Origin: CAVZZG01 sp963779685 | Lineage (GTDB): Bacteria; Actinomycetota; Thermoleophilia; Gaiellales; F1-60-MAGs149 | Direction: 5' to 3' | Assembly: GCA_963779685.1 (NCBI GenBank) | Contig: CAVZZG010000003.1 | Coordinates: 2,108,001 to 2,172,000, forward strand | Length of the DNA: 64,000 nucleotides | In this document: piece after piece, positions 14,985-24,986 of the stretch | How positions within the stretch are numbered: position 1 is the first letter of the stretch | Layout: every line of letters begins with the position of its first letter | Position numbers and translations under genes: made by a program | Notes under the pieces: model-generated | Seen by the model: only the letters and a program-made list of their open reading frames with translations | Database searches by the model: none | Told to the model about the DNA's origin: nothing

Positions 14985-16156
14985 TGTCGTCGGCGACGCG
15001 AACTGCCGAGGCATCGCACGAAGCCGAGCTCGACGACGGCCGGCGCCGGCACGTCCTACCCATCGCGGTCCTGATCGTGCTGGTCGCCGCCGTCGCCGCC
15101 GGGATCACGTACCTGGTCACGCGCTCCACCGCGAATGGCTCGACGACCTCCACGACCGTGCAGCGCCAGACGGCGCTCGCCCCGGTCCAGCGACGCGACC
15201 TCGTCGAGACCTCCTCCTACGACGGGACGCTCCAGTACGCGGACGAGCGCAGCCTCGCGCCCCAGTCGGCGGGCACGGTCACGGGCGTGGCGGCTGCCGG
15301 GCGCACCGTCAGCCGGGGCAAGACGCTGTACAGCGTCAACGGCCAGCCCACCGTGCTGCTGTACGGGACGTACCCGCTCTACCGCGCGCTGCAGAGCGGC
15401 GTCTCGGACGGTCGCGACGTCCTCGTCCTCGAGCGGAACCTGGCCGCGCTCGGCTACGCGCCCTCGGGCATGACGGTGGACAGCACCTGGGACAGCGATA
15501 CGACGACGGCCGTCAAGTCGTGGGAAAACAACCTGGGCCTGACCCAGGACGGCATCGTGCCACTGGGCCGGGTCGTGGTGGCGAGCGGGCCGGTGCGGAT
15601 CGCATCGGCAGCGGCGGTCGGCGACCCGGCCGCGCCCGGCAGCGCCATCGTGACGACGACGTCCGTCGACCGCGTGGTGACGGTCGACCTGAGCGTCTCC
15701 GACAGCACGATCGTCGCGAAGGGCGACCACGTCACGGTGACCCTGCCGGATTCCAGTTCCGTGCCGGGGCGGGTCTCGGACGTCGGCACGGCCGCAACCT
15801 CGTCGTCGTCTTCGAACTCGAGCCAGGGCGGCGCGGCCAACCAGCAGGGGGCGTCCAGCTCGACCTCGAGCGCGACCATTCCGATCACGATCAGCTTCGC
15901 GAACGACCGCAAGCTCGGGGACCTCACCACCGCACCGGTGACCGTGGCGTTCACCCAGCAGCGGGCCGCGAACGTGCTGGCCGTGCCGACCACGGCACTG
16001 CTGACGCTGGCCGACGGTACCTACGCCGTCGAGGTGGCCGACGCCACCGGGGCGACGCGCTACGCCCGCGTCACGACCGGCCTGTTCGCGGCCGGCGGCT
16101 ACGTGGAGATCACCGGAGGCGTCGCCGAAGGCGACCGCGTGGTGGTGCCCCAGTGA
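14984..16156 (+). CDS. Membrane-fusion (MacA/RND-type) adaptor with peptidoglycan-binding domain
   Basis: This 390-residue protein has one N-terminal membrane helix (about residues 26-46) and a large extracytoplasmic region. A peptidoglycan-binding-like segment (LERNLAALGYAPSGMTVDSTWDSDTTTAVKSWENN...) is inserted between adaptor-type beta regions. A Ser-rich low-complexity loop (about residues 268-300) precedes the membrane-proximal domain ending GVAEGDRVVVPQ. This is the adaptor class paired with MacB-like ABC permeases in actinobacteria. The start overlaps the lipoprotein stop (TGATG) and the end overlaps the ATPase start (GTGA). Confidence 0.88.
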   Translation: MSSATRTAEASHEAELDDGRRRHVLPIAVLIVLVAAVAAGITYLVTRSTANGSTTSTTVQRQTALAPVQRRDLVETSSYDGTLQYADERSLAPQSAGTVTGVAAAGRTVSRGKTLYSVNGQPTVLLYGTYPLYRALQSGVSDGRDVLVLERNLAALGYAPSGMTVDSTWDSDTTTAVKSWENNLGLTQDGIVPLGRVVVASGPVRIASAAAVGDPAAPGSAIVTTTSVDRVVTVDLSVSDSTIVAKGDHVTVTLPDSSSVPGRVSDVGTAATSSSSSNSSQGGAANQQGASSSTSSATIPITISFANDRKLGDLTTAPVTVAFTQQRAANVLAVPTTALLTLADGTYAVEVADATGATRYARVTTGLFAAGGYVEITGGVAEGDRVVVPQ

Positions 16157-16830
16157 CGACGGCGGTGGTCGAGTGCCGCGGCGTCTCGAAGACGTACCCG
16201 GGTCCGGTCACGGCCCTGCAGGAGGTCGACCTGCGCATCGACCAGGGCGAGCTCGTCTCGATCGTGGGACCGTCGGGATCCGGCAAGTCGACACTGCTGC
16301 ACCTGATCGGCACGCTCGACCGGCCTTCCGCGGGCGCGGTCCTGCTGGACGGGATCGACGTCGCCGCCCTCTCCGACCGCGACCTCTCGGGCATGCGGGC
16401 GCACCGCATCGGCTTCGTGTTCCAGCAGTTCTTCCTGCTCGACGGGGTCAGCGCCCTGGACAACGTGGCGGACGGCCTGCTCTACGCCGGGATCGACCTG
16501 CCCGAACGGCGGCGCCGTGCCGTCCGCGCCCTGCGCGGCGTGGGGCTCGGAGCCCGGCTGCACCATCCGCCGGCGAAGCTGTCGGGCGGTGAGCGCCAGC
16601 GGGTCGCCATCGCTCGCGCCCTGGTCGCGGAACCGTCGCTGATCCTCGCCGACGAGCCCACCGGGAACCTCGACTCGGCCGCAGGCGCCGACCTGCTCGA
16701 GCTGCTGCGCGCCCTCAACGCGGGTGGCACGACCATCGCGATCGTGACGCACGACCACGACGTGGCCGACGCCGCGCGGCGCAAGATCGTCATGCGCGAC
16801 GGCCGCGTCGAGTCGGACACCGCGACGTGA
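16153..16830 (+). CDS. ABC transporter ATP-binding protein (MacB/LolD type)
   Basis: The 225-residue ATPase has Walker A GPSGSGKST, Q-loop FVFQQFFLL, signature LSGGERQR, Walker B LILADEPTGNLD, and switch His in VTHDHD. The QQFFLL and GNLDS features are typical of the MacB/LolD/FtsE group. It powers the permease encoded immediately downstream. The starts and stops of adaptor, ATPase and permease all overlap by four bases, so stoichiometric translation is likely. Confidence 0.95.
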   Translation: MTTAVVECRGVSKTYPGPVTALQEVDLRIDQGELVSIVGPSGSGKSTLLHLIGTLDRPSAGAVLLDGIDVAALSDRDLSGMRAHRIGFVFQQFFLLDGVSALDNVADGLLYAGIDLPERRRRAVRALRGVGLGARLHHPPAKLSGGERQRVAIARALVAEPSLILADEPTGNLDSAAGADLLELLRALNAGGTTIAIVTHDHDVADAARRKIVMRDGRVESDTAT

Positions 16831-18023
16831 ACCGATCGGACGCCAGCCGCCTGACGTTCGCCGACCTGCTGCGCGTCGGCTCGTTCGGCCTGCGCACCCG
16901 GCCGCTTCGCGCAGGTCTGTCCGCACTCGGGATCGCGATCGGCATCGCGGCGATCGTGAGCGTGCTCGGTATCTCGAGCTCGAGCCAGGCCGACCTGCTC
17001 GCCCAGCTCGACCGGCTGGGCACGAACCTGCTGCAGGTGCAGGCCGGCCAGACGTTCGGCGGCTCGAGCTCCGAGCTGCCGACGGCCGCGGAGAAGACCG
17101 TCGCCCGCATCAACCCCGTGCGGCAGGTGAGCTCGGTCGCCACCGTCGACGCGACGGTCCTGCGCAACCGGTTCGTCGACCCGGGCGAGACGAACGGCAT
17201 CCAGGTCAAGGCAGCCCGGACGAACCTGCTCGACGTGCTCGCCGGCGGCATGGCCCAGGGCGTGTTCCTGAACGGCGCGACCTCGCAGCTGCCCGTCACG
17301 GTGCTCGGCAACGTGGCGGCGTCGCGGCTGGGCCTGGTCTCGGTCGGCCCGCAGACGGCGGTATGGCTCGGCGGCCGCCTGTTCCGGGTGGCCGGTATCC
17401 TGGCGCCGCTGCCGCTGGCGCCCGACATCGACCGGACGGCACTGGTCGGGTACGGCACGGCGGCGAAGCTGTTCGGGCAGGACGGATCGCCGACGACCGT
17501 GTACGTGCGCGCCGACCCGGCCTACGTCTCGCAGGTGCAGGCGGTGCTGGGACCGAGCGCGAACCCCGCCCACCCCGAGGAGGTGCAGGTCTCCCGCCCG
17601 TCCGACGCCCTCACCGCCCGGGCAGCGGCCAAGAGCACGTTCACCTCGCTCCTGCTCGGCCTGGGCGCGGTGGCGCTGCTGGTCGGCGGCGTCGGCATCG
17701 CCAACGTGATGGTGATATCGGTGCTCGAGCGCCGCTCCGAGATCGGCCTGCGGCGGGCGCTCGGCGCGACCCGCGGCCACGTGCGGTGGCAGTTCCTGAC
17801 CGAGGCGCTGGTGCTGGCGCTGCTTGGCGGGATCGCCGGCGTGGCGCTGGGCGCCGCGGTCACGGCGGTGTACGCCACGAGCCAGAGCGAGACGATCGAC
17901 GTCCCGCTGATCGGCATCGCCGCCGGCGTCGGCGCCTCGCTGCTGGCGGGTGCGATCGCCGGGCTCTACCCTGCCGTCCGGGCTGCCCGGCTCGCCCCGA
18001 CGGACGCCCTGCGCAGCGTCTGA
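16827..18023 (+). CDS. MacB/FtsX-type ABC permease
   Basis: The 398-residue permease has an N-terminal helix (GLSALGIAIGIAAIVSVLG, about residues 32-50), a long extracytoplasmic MacB core domain, then three C-terminal helices (about 276-298, 325-348 and 358-380). The ISVLERRSEIGLRRALGATRGHVRWQ loop is diagnostic of the family. With the ATPase, adaptor and lipoprotein it should form a mechanotransmission exporter for a peptide, lipid or antibiotic-like compound. Its substrate is unknown. Control by the two-component system is predicted from the repeats at 14278. Confidence 0.93.
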   Translation: MNRSDASRLTFADLLRVGSFGLRTRPLRAGLSALGIAIGIAAIVSVLGISSSSQADLLAQLDRLGTNLLQVQAGQTFGGSSSELPTAAEKTVARINPVRQVSSVATVDATVLRNRFVDPGETNGIQVKAARTNLLDVLAGGMAQGVFLNGATSQLPVTVLGNVAASRLGLVSVGPQTAVWLGGRLFRVAGILAPLPLAPDIDRTALVGYGTAAKLFGQDGSPTTVYVRADPAYVSQVQAVLGPSANPAHPEEVQVSRPSDALTARAAAKSTFTSLLLGLGAVALLVGGVGIANVMVISVLERRSEIGLRRALGATRGHVRWQFLTEALVLALLGGIAGVALGAAVTAVYATSQSETIDVPLIGIAAGVGASLLAGAIAGLYPAVRAARLAPTDALRSV

Positions 18024-18052
18024 CGGCCGCCGGCTGGGTGTATCTTGCCCGC

Positions 18053-18886
18053 ATGGCCCGACTCGATGCGGCCGCGCGGGCCAAGCTTCCCGACACGGCG
18101 TTCGCCTACGTCGACGCCCGCGGCCAGCGGCGGCTGCCGATTCACGACGAGGCCCACGTCCGCAACGCCCTCGCGCGATTCGGGCAGGTCGCGTTCGAGG
18201 ACGACCAGTCCAGGGAGCAGGCCCGGAAGCGGCTGCTGAACGCGGCCAAGAAGTACCGCATCGTCCCGGTCGGGTTCATCAGCGGCCAGCTGCGGTCGGA
18301 GCGGGAGCTGGCGGCAGCCCGCAGCAACCCGACGCCCGTGCTGCCGACCGGCTTCGTGACCCTGCTGATGACCGACATCGAGGGGTCGACGGCGCTTCTC
18401 CACGACCTCGGTGATCGCTACCAGGAGCTGCTCGGCGGCGTCCGCGACCTGCTGCGGGCGGCCGTCGACGAGGGCGATGGCCACGTCGTGGACAGTCGCG
18501 CCGACGAGTTCTTCGCCGCCTTCGAGTGCTCGCGCTCGGCGCTCGAGACGGCGGTCGGCATCCAGCGCGCGCTGGCGACGCGAACGTGGTTCGACGGCCG
18601 CGGCGTTCGGATCCGGGCCGGGATCCACGCCGGCTATCCGAACCGCGCGCACGGCTCCTACATCGGCATGCCCGTGCACGTCACGGCCCGCATCAGCGCC
18701 GCCGCGCACGGCGGGCAGATCCTGGTGTCGGGCGACGTCAAGACCGCGCTCACGGGATCGGTGCCGCCCGGCATCCGGCTCCGCAGCCTCGGGGAGGTCC
18801 GTCTGCGAGGCATCCCGGGCGACATCCCGCTGTTCCAGGTCACGGCCGATGGTCTGCCGAGCGGGTTTCCTCCTCCTCGGACGTAG
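18053..18886 (+). CDS. Class III nucleotidyl cyclase-like protein with altered active site
   Basis: The 277-residue protein joins an N-terminal module (residues 1-75) resembling DUF6582-type sequences (AKLPDTAFAYVD, RRLPIHDEAHVRNALARF) to a class III adenylate/guanylate cyclase homology domain (about residues 100-275). Metal-binding aspartates appear in LMTDIEGSTAL and SRADEFFAAF. The position normally holding the purine-selecting Lys, four residues before the second Asp, is Asp (DSRAD), and the usual transition-state Asn before AAR is His (VHVTARI). Activity or substrate may therefore be changed. It starts 29 bp after the exporter operon and may be co-transcribed. The last 47 bp overlap the convergent 18840 gene. 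Confidence 0.85.
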   Translation: MARLDAAARAKLPDTAFAYVDARGQRRLPIHDEAHVRNALARFGQVAFEDDQSREQARKRLLNAAKKYRIVPVGFISGQLRSERELAAARSNPTPVLPTGFVTLLMTDIEGSTALLHDLGDRYQELLGGVRDLLRAAVDEGDGHVVDSRADEFFAAFECSRSALETAVGIQRALATRTWFDGRGVRIRAGIHAGYPNRAHGSYIGMPVHVTARISAAAHGGQILVSGDVKTALTGSVPPGIRLRSLGEVRLRGIPGDIPLFQVTADGLPSGFPPPRT

Positions 18887-19175
18887 CCGAGCGCCCGCCG
18901 GGACCGATGATGACGATCGCCCACCCGACGAAGAAGGCGATCACGACGATCGAGCTCAGCCCTGGCGCTAGCGAGTCGAGGACCTCGTTCGCCTGAAGCC
19001 CGTTGTGGTCAGGGTCCGGCACACCGGCAAGCGCGCCGTAGATGAGGAGCGGCCACTGGCCGACCCACAGCAGGGCGACCAGGATCGCCGCGACGACCCC
19101 GATCGCGCGACCGGGGCCCGAGGGTTCGGGTCGTACGGGCTCGTGCTGGCGAGTATCGGTCGGCGACAGGTCCAC
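18840..19175 (-). CDS. Two-helix membrane protein, unknown
   Basis: The 111-residue protein has a polar N-terminus, helix one at about residues 24-48 (AIGVVAAILVALLWVGQWPL), a short loop (VPDPDHNGLQANEV), helix two at about 70-92 (GLSSIVVIAFFVGWAIVIIG), and an acidic tail (SEEEETRS). No family is recognised. The tail overlaps the cyclase-like gene by 47 bp on the opposite strand. The hydrophobic pattern supports a real gene, but the overlap keeps some doubt. Confidence 0.6.
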   Translation of the reverse strand: MDLSPTDTRQHEPVRPEPSGPGRAIGVVAAILVALLWVGQWPLLIYGALAGVPDPDHNGLQANEVLDSLAPGLSSIVVIAFFVGWAIVIIGPGGRSATSEEEETRSADHRP

Positions 19176-19279
19176 GCCACGATCCTGCCCGACGGCCGGC
19201 AGGCGCGCATCGGGATTGCTCCCGGTCTGCCCCCGCCTCGGACGTTGCGCGGCGGCCGTCCGTCTGCGAGCCTGCGGGC

Positions 19280-20125
19280 GTGAACCTTCGCATTGGACTG
19301 AAGCTCTCGCCCCAGGACACGACCGTCGCCGAGTCGCGTGCGATCTGGAAGATCGCCGACGAGGCCGGCTTCGACCACGTCTGGAACTTCGACCACTTCG
19401 CCGCGATCATGGCCGATCCGGAACTCGACGTGTTCGAGGGCTGGACGATGCTCGCGGCCATGGCCGAGGCGACTAGCCGCGTGCGGATCGGCTGCATGGT
19501 GACCGGCAACACCTACCGCCACCCGGCGATCCTGGCGAAGATGGCGGCCACCGTCGACCACCTGTCGGCGGGCCGGCTGGAGATGGGGATCGGCGCTGCC
19601 TGGGCCGAGATCGAACACGACATGCTCGGGCTCCACTTCGGCACCGTCGGCGAGCGGATCGCACGGATGGCCGAGGCGTGCGTCGTGATGAAGGGCCTGT
19701 GGGCGGACGGGCGGACGACGTTCGAGGGGCGCTACTACACGATCACGGACGCGATCGCGAACCCCAAGCCGGTACAGCGGCCGCACCCGCCGCTCTGGAT
19801 CGGCGGTCGCGGCGAGCGCAAGACCCTCCGGGTCGTCGCCGAGCACGCCGACGTCTGGAACGCCCCCGGCGGCGATCCGGACGAGGTCGCCCGGCTCTCG
19901 GGCGTGCTCGACGCCCACTGCGCCGACGTCGGGCGCGACCCGGACGAGATCGCCCGCTCGGTGCAGCTTCGCTATCGCGACGACGACGCGCTGCTCGCCG
20001 AGGCGGCCGCCTACGTGACCCGCGGCTTCAGCGAGCTGATCGTGATCGTTCCGCCCGGCGAGGCCGAGAAGCCGGCGACGGCGGTCGCAGGCTGCCTGCC
20101 ACGGCTGCGAGAGCTCACGCCGTAG
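19280..20125 (+). CDS. LLM-class (F420-dependent-type) oxidoreductase
   Basis: The 281-residue TIM-barrel flavoenzyme starts with LRIGLKLSPQDT and WKIADEAGFDHVWNFDHF. It contains the GNTYRHPAILAKMAATVDHL and GRLEMGIGAAWAEIEH blocks and PHPPLWIGGRGERKTLR, all characteristic of F420-type luciferase-like oxidoreductases. The true cofactor (F420 or FMN) is not proven. GTG 19280 is the first start giving this conserved N-terminus. The 11-bp convergent overlap with the LysR gene is normal for this window. The substrate is unknown. Confidence 0.9.
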   Translation: MNLRIGLKLSPQDTTVAESRAIWKIADEAGFDHVWNFDHFAAIMADPELDVFEGWTMLAAMAEATSRVRIGCMVTGNTYRHPAILAKMAATVDHLSAGRLEMGIGAAWAEIEHDMLGLHFGTVGERIARMAEACVVMKGLWADGRTTFEGRYYTITDAIANPKPVQRPHPPLWIGGRGERKTLRVVAEHADVWNAPGGDPDEVARLSGVLDAHCADVGRDPDEIARSVQLRYRDDDALLAEAAAYVTRGFSELIVIVPPGEAEKPATAVAGCLPRLRELTP

Positions 20126-20978
20126 CGGCGAGCGAGACGAGCGCCTGCGTCGTCGACGGCAGCAGGTCGCGGTCGGGCACCACGATGCCGATCGTGTGGA
20201 CGACGTCCGGTTCGACGAGCGGGACGGCGACCAGGCCGTCGCCGGCGCCGATCCACTCGCTGGACACGACGCTCACCCACGGGCCGCGCGCGACCAGGTC
20301 GAGCAGGGCCGGCACGGTGTCGGTCTCGACCTGGGCCTGGGGTGACACGCCCGCGTCCGCGAACGCGCCGTCGACGATCCGCCGGTTCTGCATGTCCGGG
20401 GTCAGCAGGCAGAGGGGCATGGCCGCCGCCTCGGCCCAGGTGGCCGTCGTGCGGCCCGCGAGGGCGGCCCCGCCGACGAGCATGAACTGCTCGGTGGCGA
20501 CCCGGATCGAGCGGACGCCGCGGAGCGGCTCGTTGTCGAGGTAGGTGACGCCGGCATCGAGCTCGAACCGGCCCATGCGACGTTCGATCTCGATCGAGCT
20601 GATCGACAGCACGCTCGCGCGCAGGCGCGGGTGCAGGGCGCACAGGCGGGCGACGAGGTCGGCGGTCACGCGCATGGCGGCCGGGATGGCGCCGATCCGG
20701 ATGGTCCCGACCACGTCGCGGCCGAGCGACTGCATCTCGTCGCGCAGACCGTCCCGGTCGGCCAGCATGCGGTGCGCCCACTCCAGCACCCGCTCGCCCT
20801 CGGGCGTCAGGCCCTCGACGCTGCGTCCACGCTGGACGACCCGCACGCCGAGCTCGGCTTCGAGCTTGCGGATGGCCTCCGACAACGCCGGCTGGGACAC
20901 GTGGCAGGCCGCGGCCGCCCGCCCGAAGTGCTTCTCGCGGGCCACCGCGACGAGGTACTCCAGCTGCCGGATCAGCAC
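20115..20978 (-). CDS. LysR-family regulator, probably of the formate dehydrogenase operon
   Basis: The 287-residue protein has an N-terminal winged HTH (residues 1-60: LEYLVAVAREKHFGRAAAAC, VSQPALSEAIRKLEAELG) and a periplasmic-binding-fold effector domain (about 90-285). LysR regulators usually control divergent genes, so the formate dehydrogenase operon beginning at 21175 is the expected target, with the inducer possibly formate or a related acid. The GTG start at 20978 overlaps the stop of a 24-codon frame with a strong Shine-Dalgarno sequence, which suggests translational coupling. Candidate operators are at 21074-21102. Confidence 0.93.
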   Translation of the reverse strand: MLIRQLEYLVAVAREKHFGRAAAACHVSQPALSEAIRKLEAELGVRVVQRGRSVEGLTPEGERVLEWAHRMLADRDGLRDEMQSLGRDVVGTIRIGAIPAAMRVTADLVARLCALHPRLRASVLSISSIEIERRMGRFELDAGVTYLDNEPLRGVRSIRVATEQFMLVGGAALAGRTTATWAEAAAMPLCLLTPDMQNRRIVDGAFADAGVSPQAQVETDTVPALLDLVARGPWVSVVSSEWIGAGDGLVAVPLVEPDVVHTIGIVVPDRDLLPSTTQALVSLAATA

Positions 20979-21046
20979 GCCATCGGACTCGGGCCGAGAT
21001 GGTCGTCGTCGCCGCCCGCGACGGCCGGGTCGCTGCGATCGGTCAT
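20972..21046 (-). CDS. 24-residue possible leader peptide coupled to the LysR gene
   Basis: An ATG at 21046 is preceded by AGGAGG at a 4-base spacing, the best ribosome site in this region. It opens 24 codons (Asp-rich, GGDDDHLG) that stop at TGA 20972-20974. The LysR GTG at 20978 overlaps this end by 7 bases. The LysR gene itself has no separate Shine-Dalgarno sequence, so the short frame probably delivers ribosomes to it. Whether the peptide has any own function is unknown. Confidence 0.45.
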   Translation of the reverse strand: MTDRSDPAVAGGDDDHLGPSPMAC

Positions 21047-21073
21047 GCGTCCTCCTGGATCAGCAGACCCGTC

Positions 21074-21102
21074 TATCATAGGCGATACCGATCGACCGGT
21101 CG
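21074..21102. promoter_or_regulatory. Candidate LysR operator(s) between divergent genes
   Basis: TATC-N6-GATA at 21074-21087 is an inverted repeat, and CGACCGGTCG at 21093-21102 is a perfect palindrome. Both lie in the 128-bp region between the short LysR leader frame and the formate dehydrogenase start. Either could be bound by the LysR protein. No convincing -35/-10 pair was identified. Confidence 0.35.
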
Positions 21103-21174
21103 GCCGAAACGATTTGCGCTCCACGCCGCGGCGCGGCACGCTGAGGCGTGGATTCCGCTGAGGAGGACACTGCA

Positions 21175-23126
21175 GTGGCACAGGTCAAGGGCCGGCTCAC
21201 CACCCCGCTCGTCCGCGACGGCGGCACGCTTCGAACGGCTACCTGGGACGAGGCGCTCGACCGCACGGCGAGCGCGTTCGCAACCGCCCGCGAGACGGAT
21301 CCGACCACGTCGTTCGGCATCTTCTCGTGCTCGAAGGCGTCCAACGAGATGAACTACCTGGCGCAGAAGCTCGCGCGGCAGGTGATGGGGTCGAACAACA
21401 TCGACTCCTGCAACCGCACCTGACACGCTCCCAGCGTCGTCGGTCTGGCGACGGTCTTCGGGGCCGGTGGCGGCACCAACTCCTACCAGGAGATCGAAGA
21501 GACGGACGTCATCCTCCTCTGGGGATCGAACGCCCGCGCCGCGCATCCGATCTTCTTCCACCACCTCCTCAAGGGAGTGCGCAACGGCGCGCGCCTGTTC
21601 GTGATCGATCCCCGGCGCACCGAGTCGGCCGCGTGGGCGGATGCGTGGCTGGGTCTCGATGTCGGCACCGACATCGCGCTGGCCAACGCGATGGGCCGCG
21701 AGATCATCCACGCGGGCCTCGCCAACAACGCGTTCATCCGCCGCGCGACGCGCGACTTCGACCGCTACCGCGACCTGGTCGAGCCGTACACGCTGGCCGA
21801 GGGCGAGCGCCTCACGGGCGTGCCGGCCTCGCTGATCCGCGAGGCGGCGCACGCCTTCGCCCGGGCCGACCGGGCCATGATCTGCTGGACGCTCGGCATC
21901 ACGGAGCACCACTACGGGGTCGACAACGTCTTCTCGCTGATCGACCTGGCCCTGCTGTGCGGTCACGTTGGACGCTATGCATCGGGGCTGAACCCGCTGC
22001 GCGGCCAGAACAACGTGCAGGGGGGTGGCGACATGGGCGCCATTCCCAACAAGCTGCCGGGCTTCCAGGACATCGAGCGTGACGTGGCCGCGCGCGAGCG
22101 GTTCGAGAACGCCTACGGCGTCGCCATCCAGCCGAAGTACGGCTGGCACCTGACGCAGATGTTCCACGGCATGGAACACGGCGAGCTGAAGACCCTCTAC
22201 GTGATCGGCGAGAACCCCGCCCAGTCCGAGGCCGACATCCTCCGCGCCCGGCGCCTGCTGGGCGGCCTCGACTTCCTGGTCGTGCAGGACCTCTTCCTGA
22301 CCGCGACGGCGCAACTGGCCGACGTGGTGCTACCGGGCACCGCCTCCTGGTGCGAGTCGGAGGGCACGGTGACGAACTCCGAGCGCCGCGTGCAGCGTGT
22401 CCGCAAGGCGCTCGATCCGCCCGGCGATGCCCGCGACGACATGTGGATCATCGCCGAGCTCGCGAAGCGTCTCGGCTTCGACTGGGGGCACCCGACCGCG
22501 GAGCAGGCGTGGGACGAGCTGCGCTCGCTCTCGCCCATGCACCGCGGCATGCGCTACGACCGCCTGGAGGCGCTGGGCGGCATCCAGTGGCCGTGCCCCG
22601 ACGAGGATGACCCCGGCGCGAGGTTCCTCCACGGCCGGCTCTGGGAGGAGCCGCTGGCCGGCGAGCCGGTGCCGTTCATGCCCGTCGAGCACAAGCCTCC
22701 CTTCGAGGCGCTCGACGCCGAGTACCCGATGCGGCTGACGACCGGCCGCCGGCTCGAGTCCTTCAACACCGGCGCCCAGAGCGGCCGCTACGACTCGCCG
22801 CTGCACAAGGGCGAGTTCCTCGAGCTGTCGCCCGAGGACGCCGACCGGCTGCTGATCGCGACCGGCGACACGGTGCGGGTCTCATCGCGGCGCGGATCGG
22901 TCGAGGCGCCGGCGCGCATCGACCGCTCGCTCCGGCCCGGGCTCGCGTTCATGACGTTCCACTTCCCCGACCAGGTCGACGTCAACCAGTTGACGATCGA
23001 CGTCACCGACCCGCTGTCGGGCACCGCCGAGTTCAAGGCCTGCGCCGTCCGGGTCGAACGGGTCGCACCGGCCGTGCGAACGGCCGAGGCCAGCGTCGAG
23101 CACGGCATTCCCGTGACCGGAGACTG

Positions 23127-23127
<1 letters not shown>
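21175..23127 (+). CDS. fdhA: Selenocysteine formate dehydrogenase, molybdopterin catalytic part (lacks own Fe-S N-terminus)
   Basis: This reads as a 650-residue molybdopterin oxidoreductase of the FdhF/NAD-linked formate dehydrogenase type, with TGA at 21421 (residue 83) translated as selenocysteine. The context is IDSCNRT-U-HAPSVVG, where homologues have Sec or Cys ligating molybdenum, and the frame continues for 568 codons with high family similarity (EETDVILLWGSNAR, GQNNVQGGGDMGA, LPGTASWCESEGT, LTTGRRLESFNTG). GTG 21175 has AGGAGG eight bases upstream. The protein starts at RLTTPLVR and therefore lacks the CxxCxxxC iron-sulfur N-terminus, which is encoded at the end of the 24983 gene. The reaction is formate to CO2 with electrons passed to the NuoEF-like subunit. 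An SECIS hairpin follows the UGA. SelA/SelB/SelC are not in the window. Confidence 0.9.
21421..21453 (+). promoter_or_regulatory. UGA selenocysteine codon and bacterial SECIS hairpin
   Basis: After the TGA at 21421-21423, CGTCGTC (21435-21441) pairs with GGCGACG (21447-21453), with one G-T wobble, around the loop GGTCT. The loop sequence and its position (GGT is the eighth codon counting TGA as one) are the same as in the E. coli fdhF SECIS as I recall it. SelB would bind here to insert selenocysteine. Confidence 0.85.

Positions 23128-24982
<1,855 letters not shown>

Positions 24983-24986
<4 letters not shown>

Noticed and set aside
21421..21423. TGA in the formate dehydrogenase gene as a nonsense mutation
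   Set aside because: It is at the conserved Sec/Cys position, a GGTCT-loop SECIS hairpin follows at the right distance, and the downstream frame is intact.
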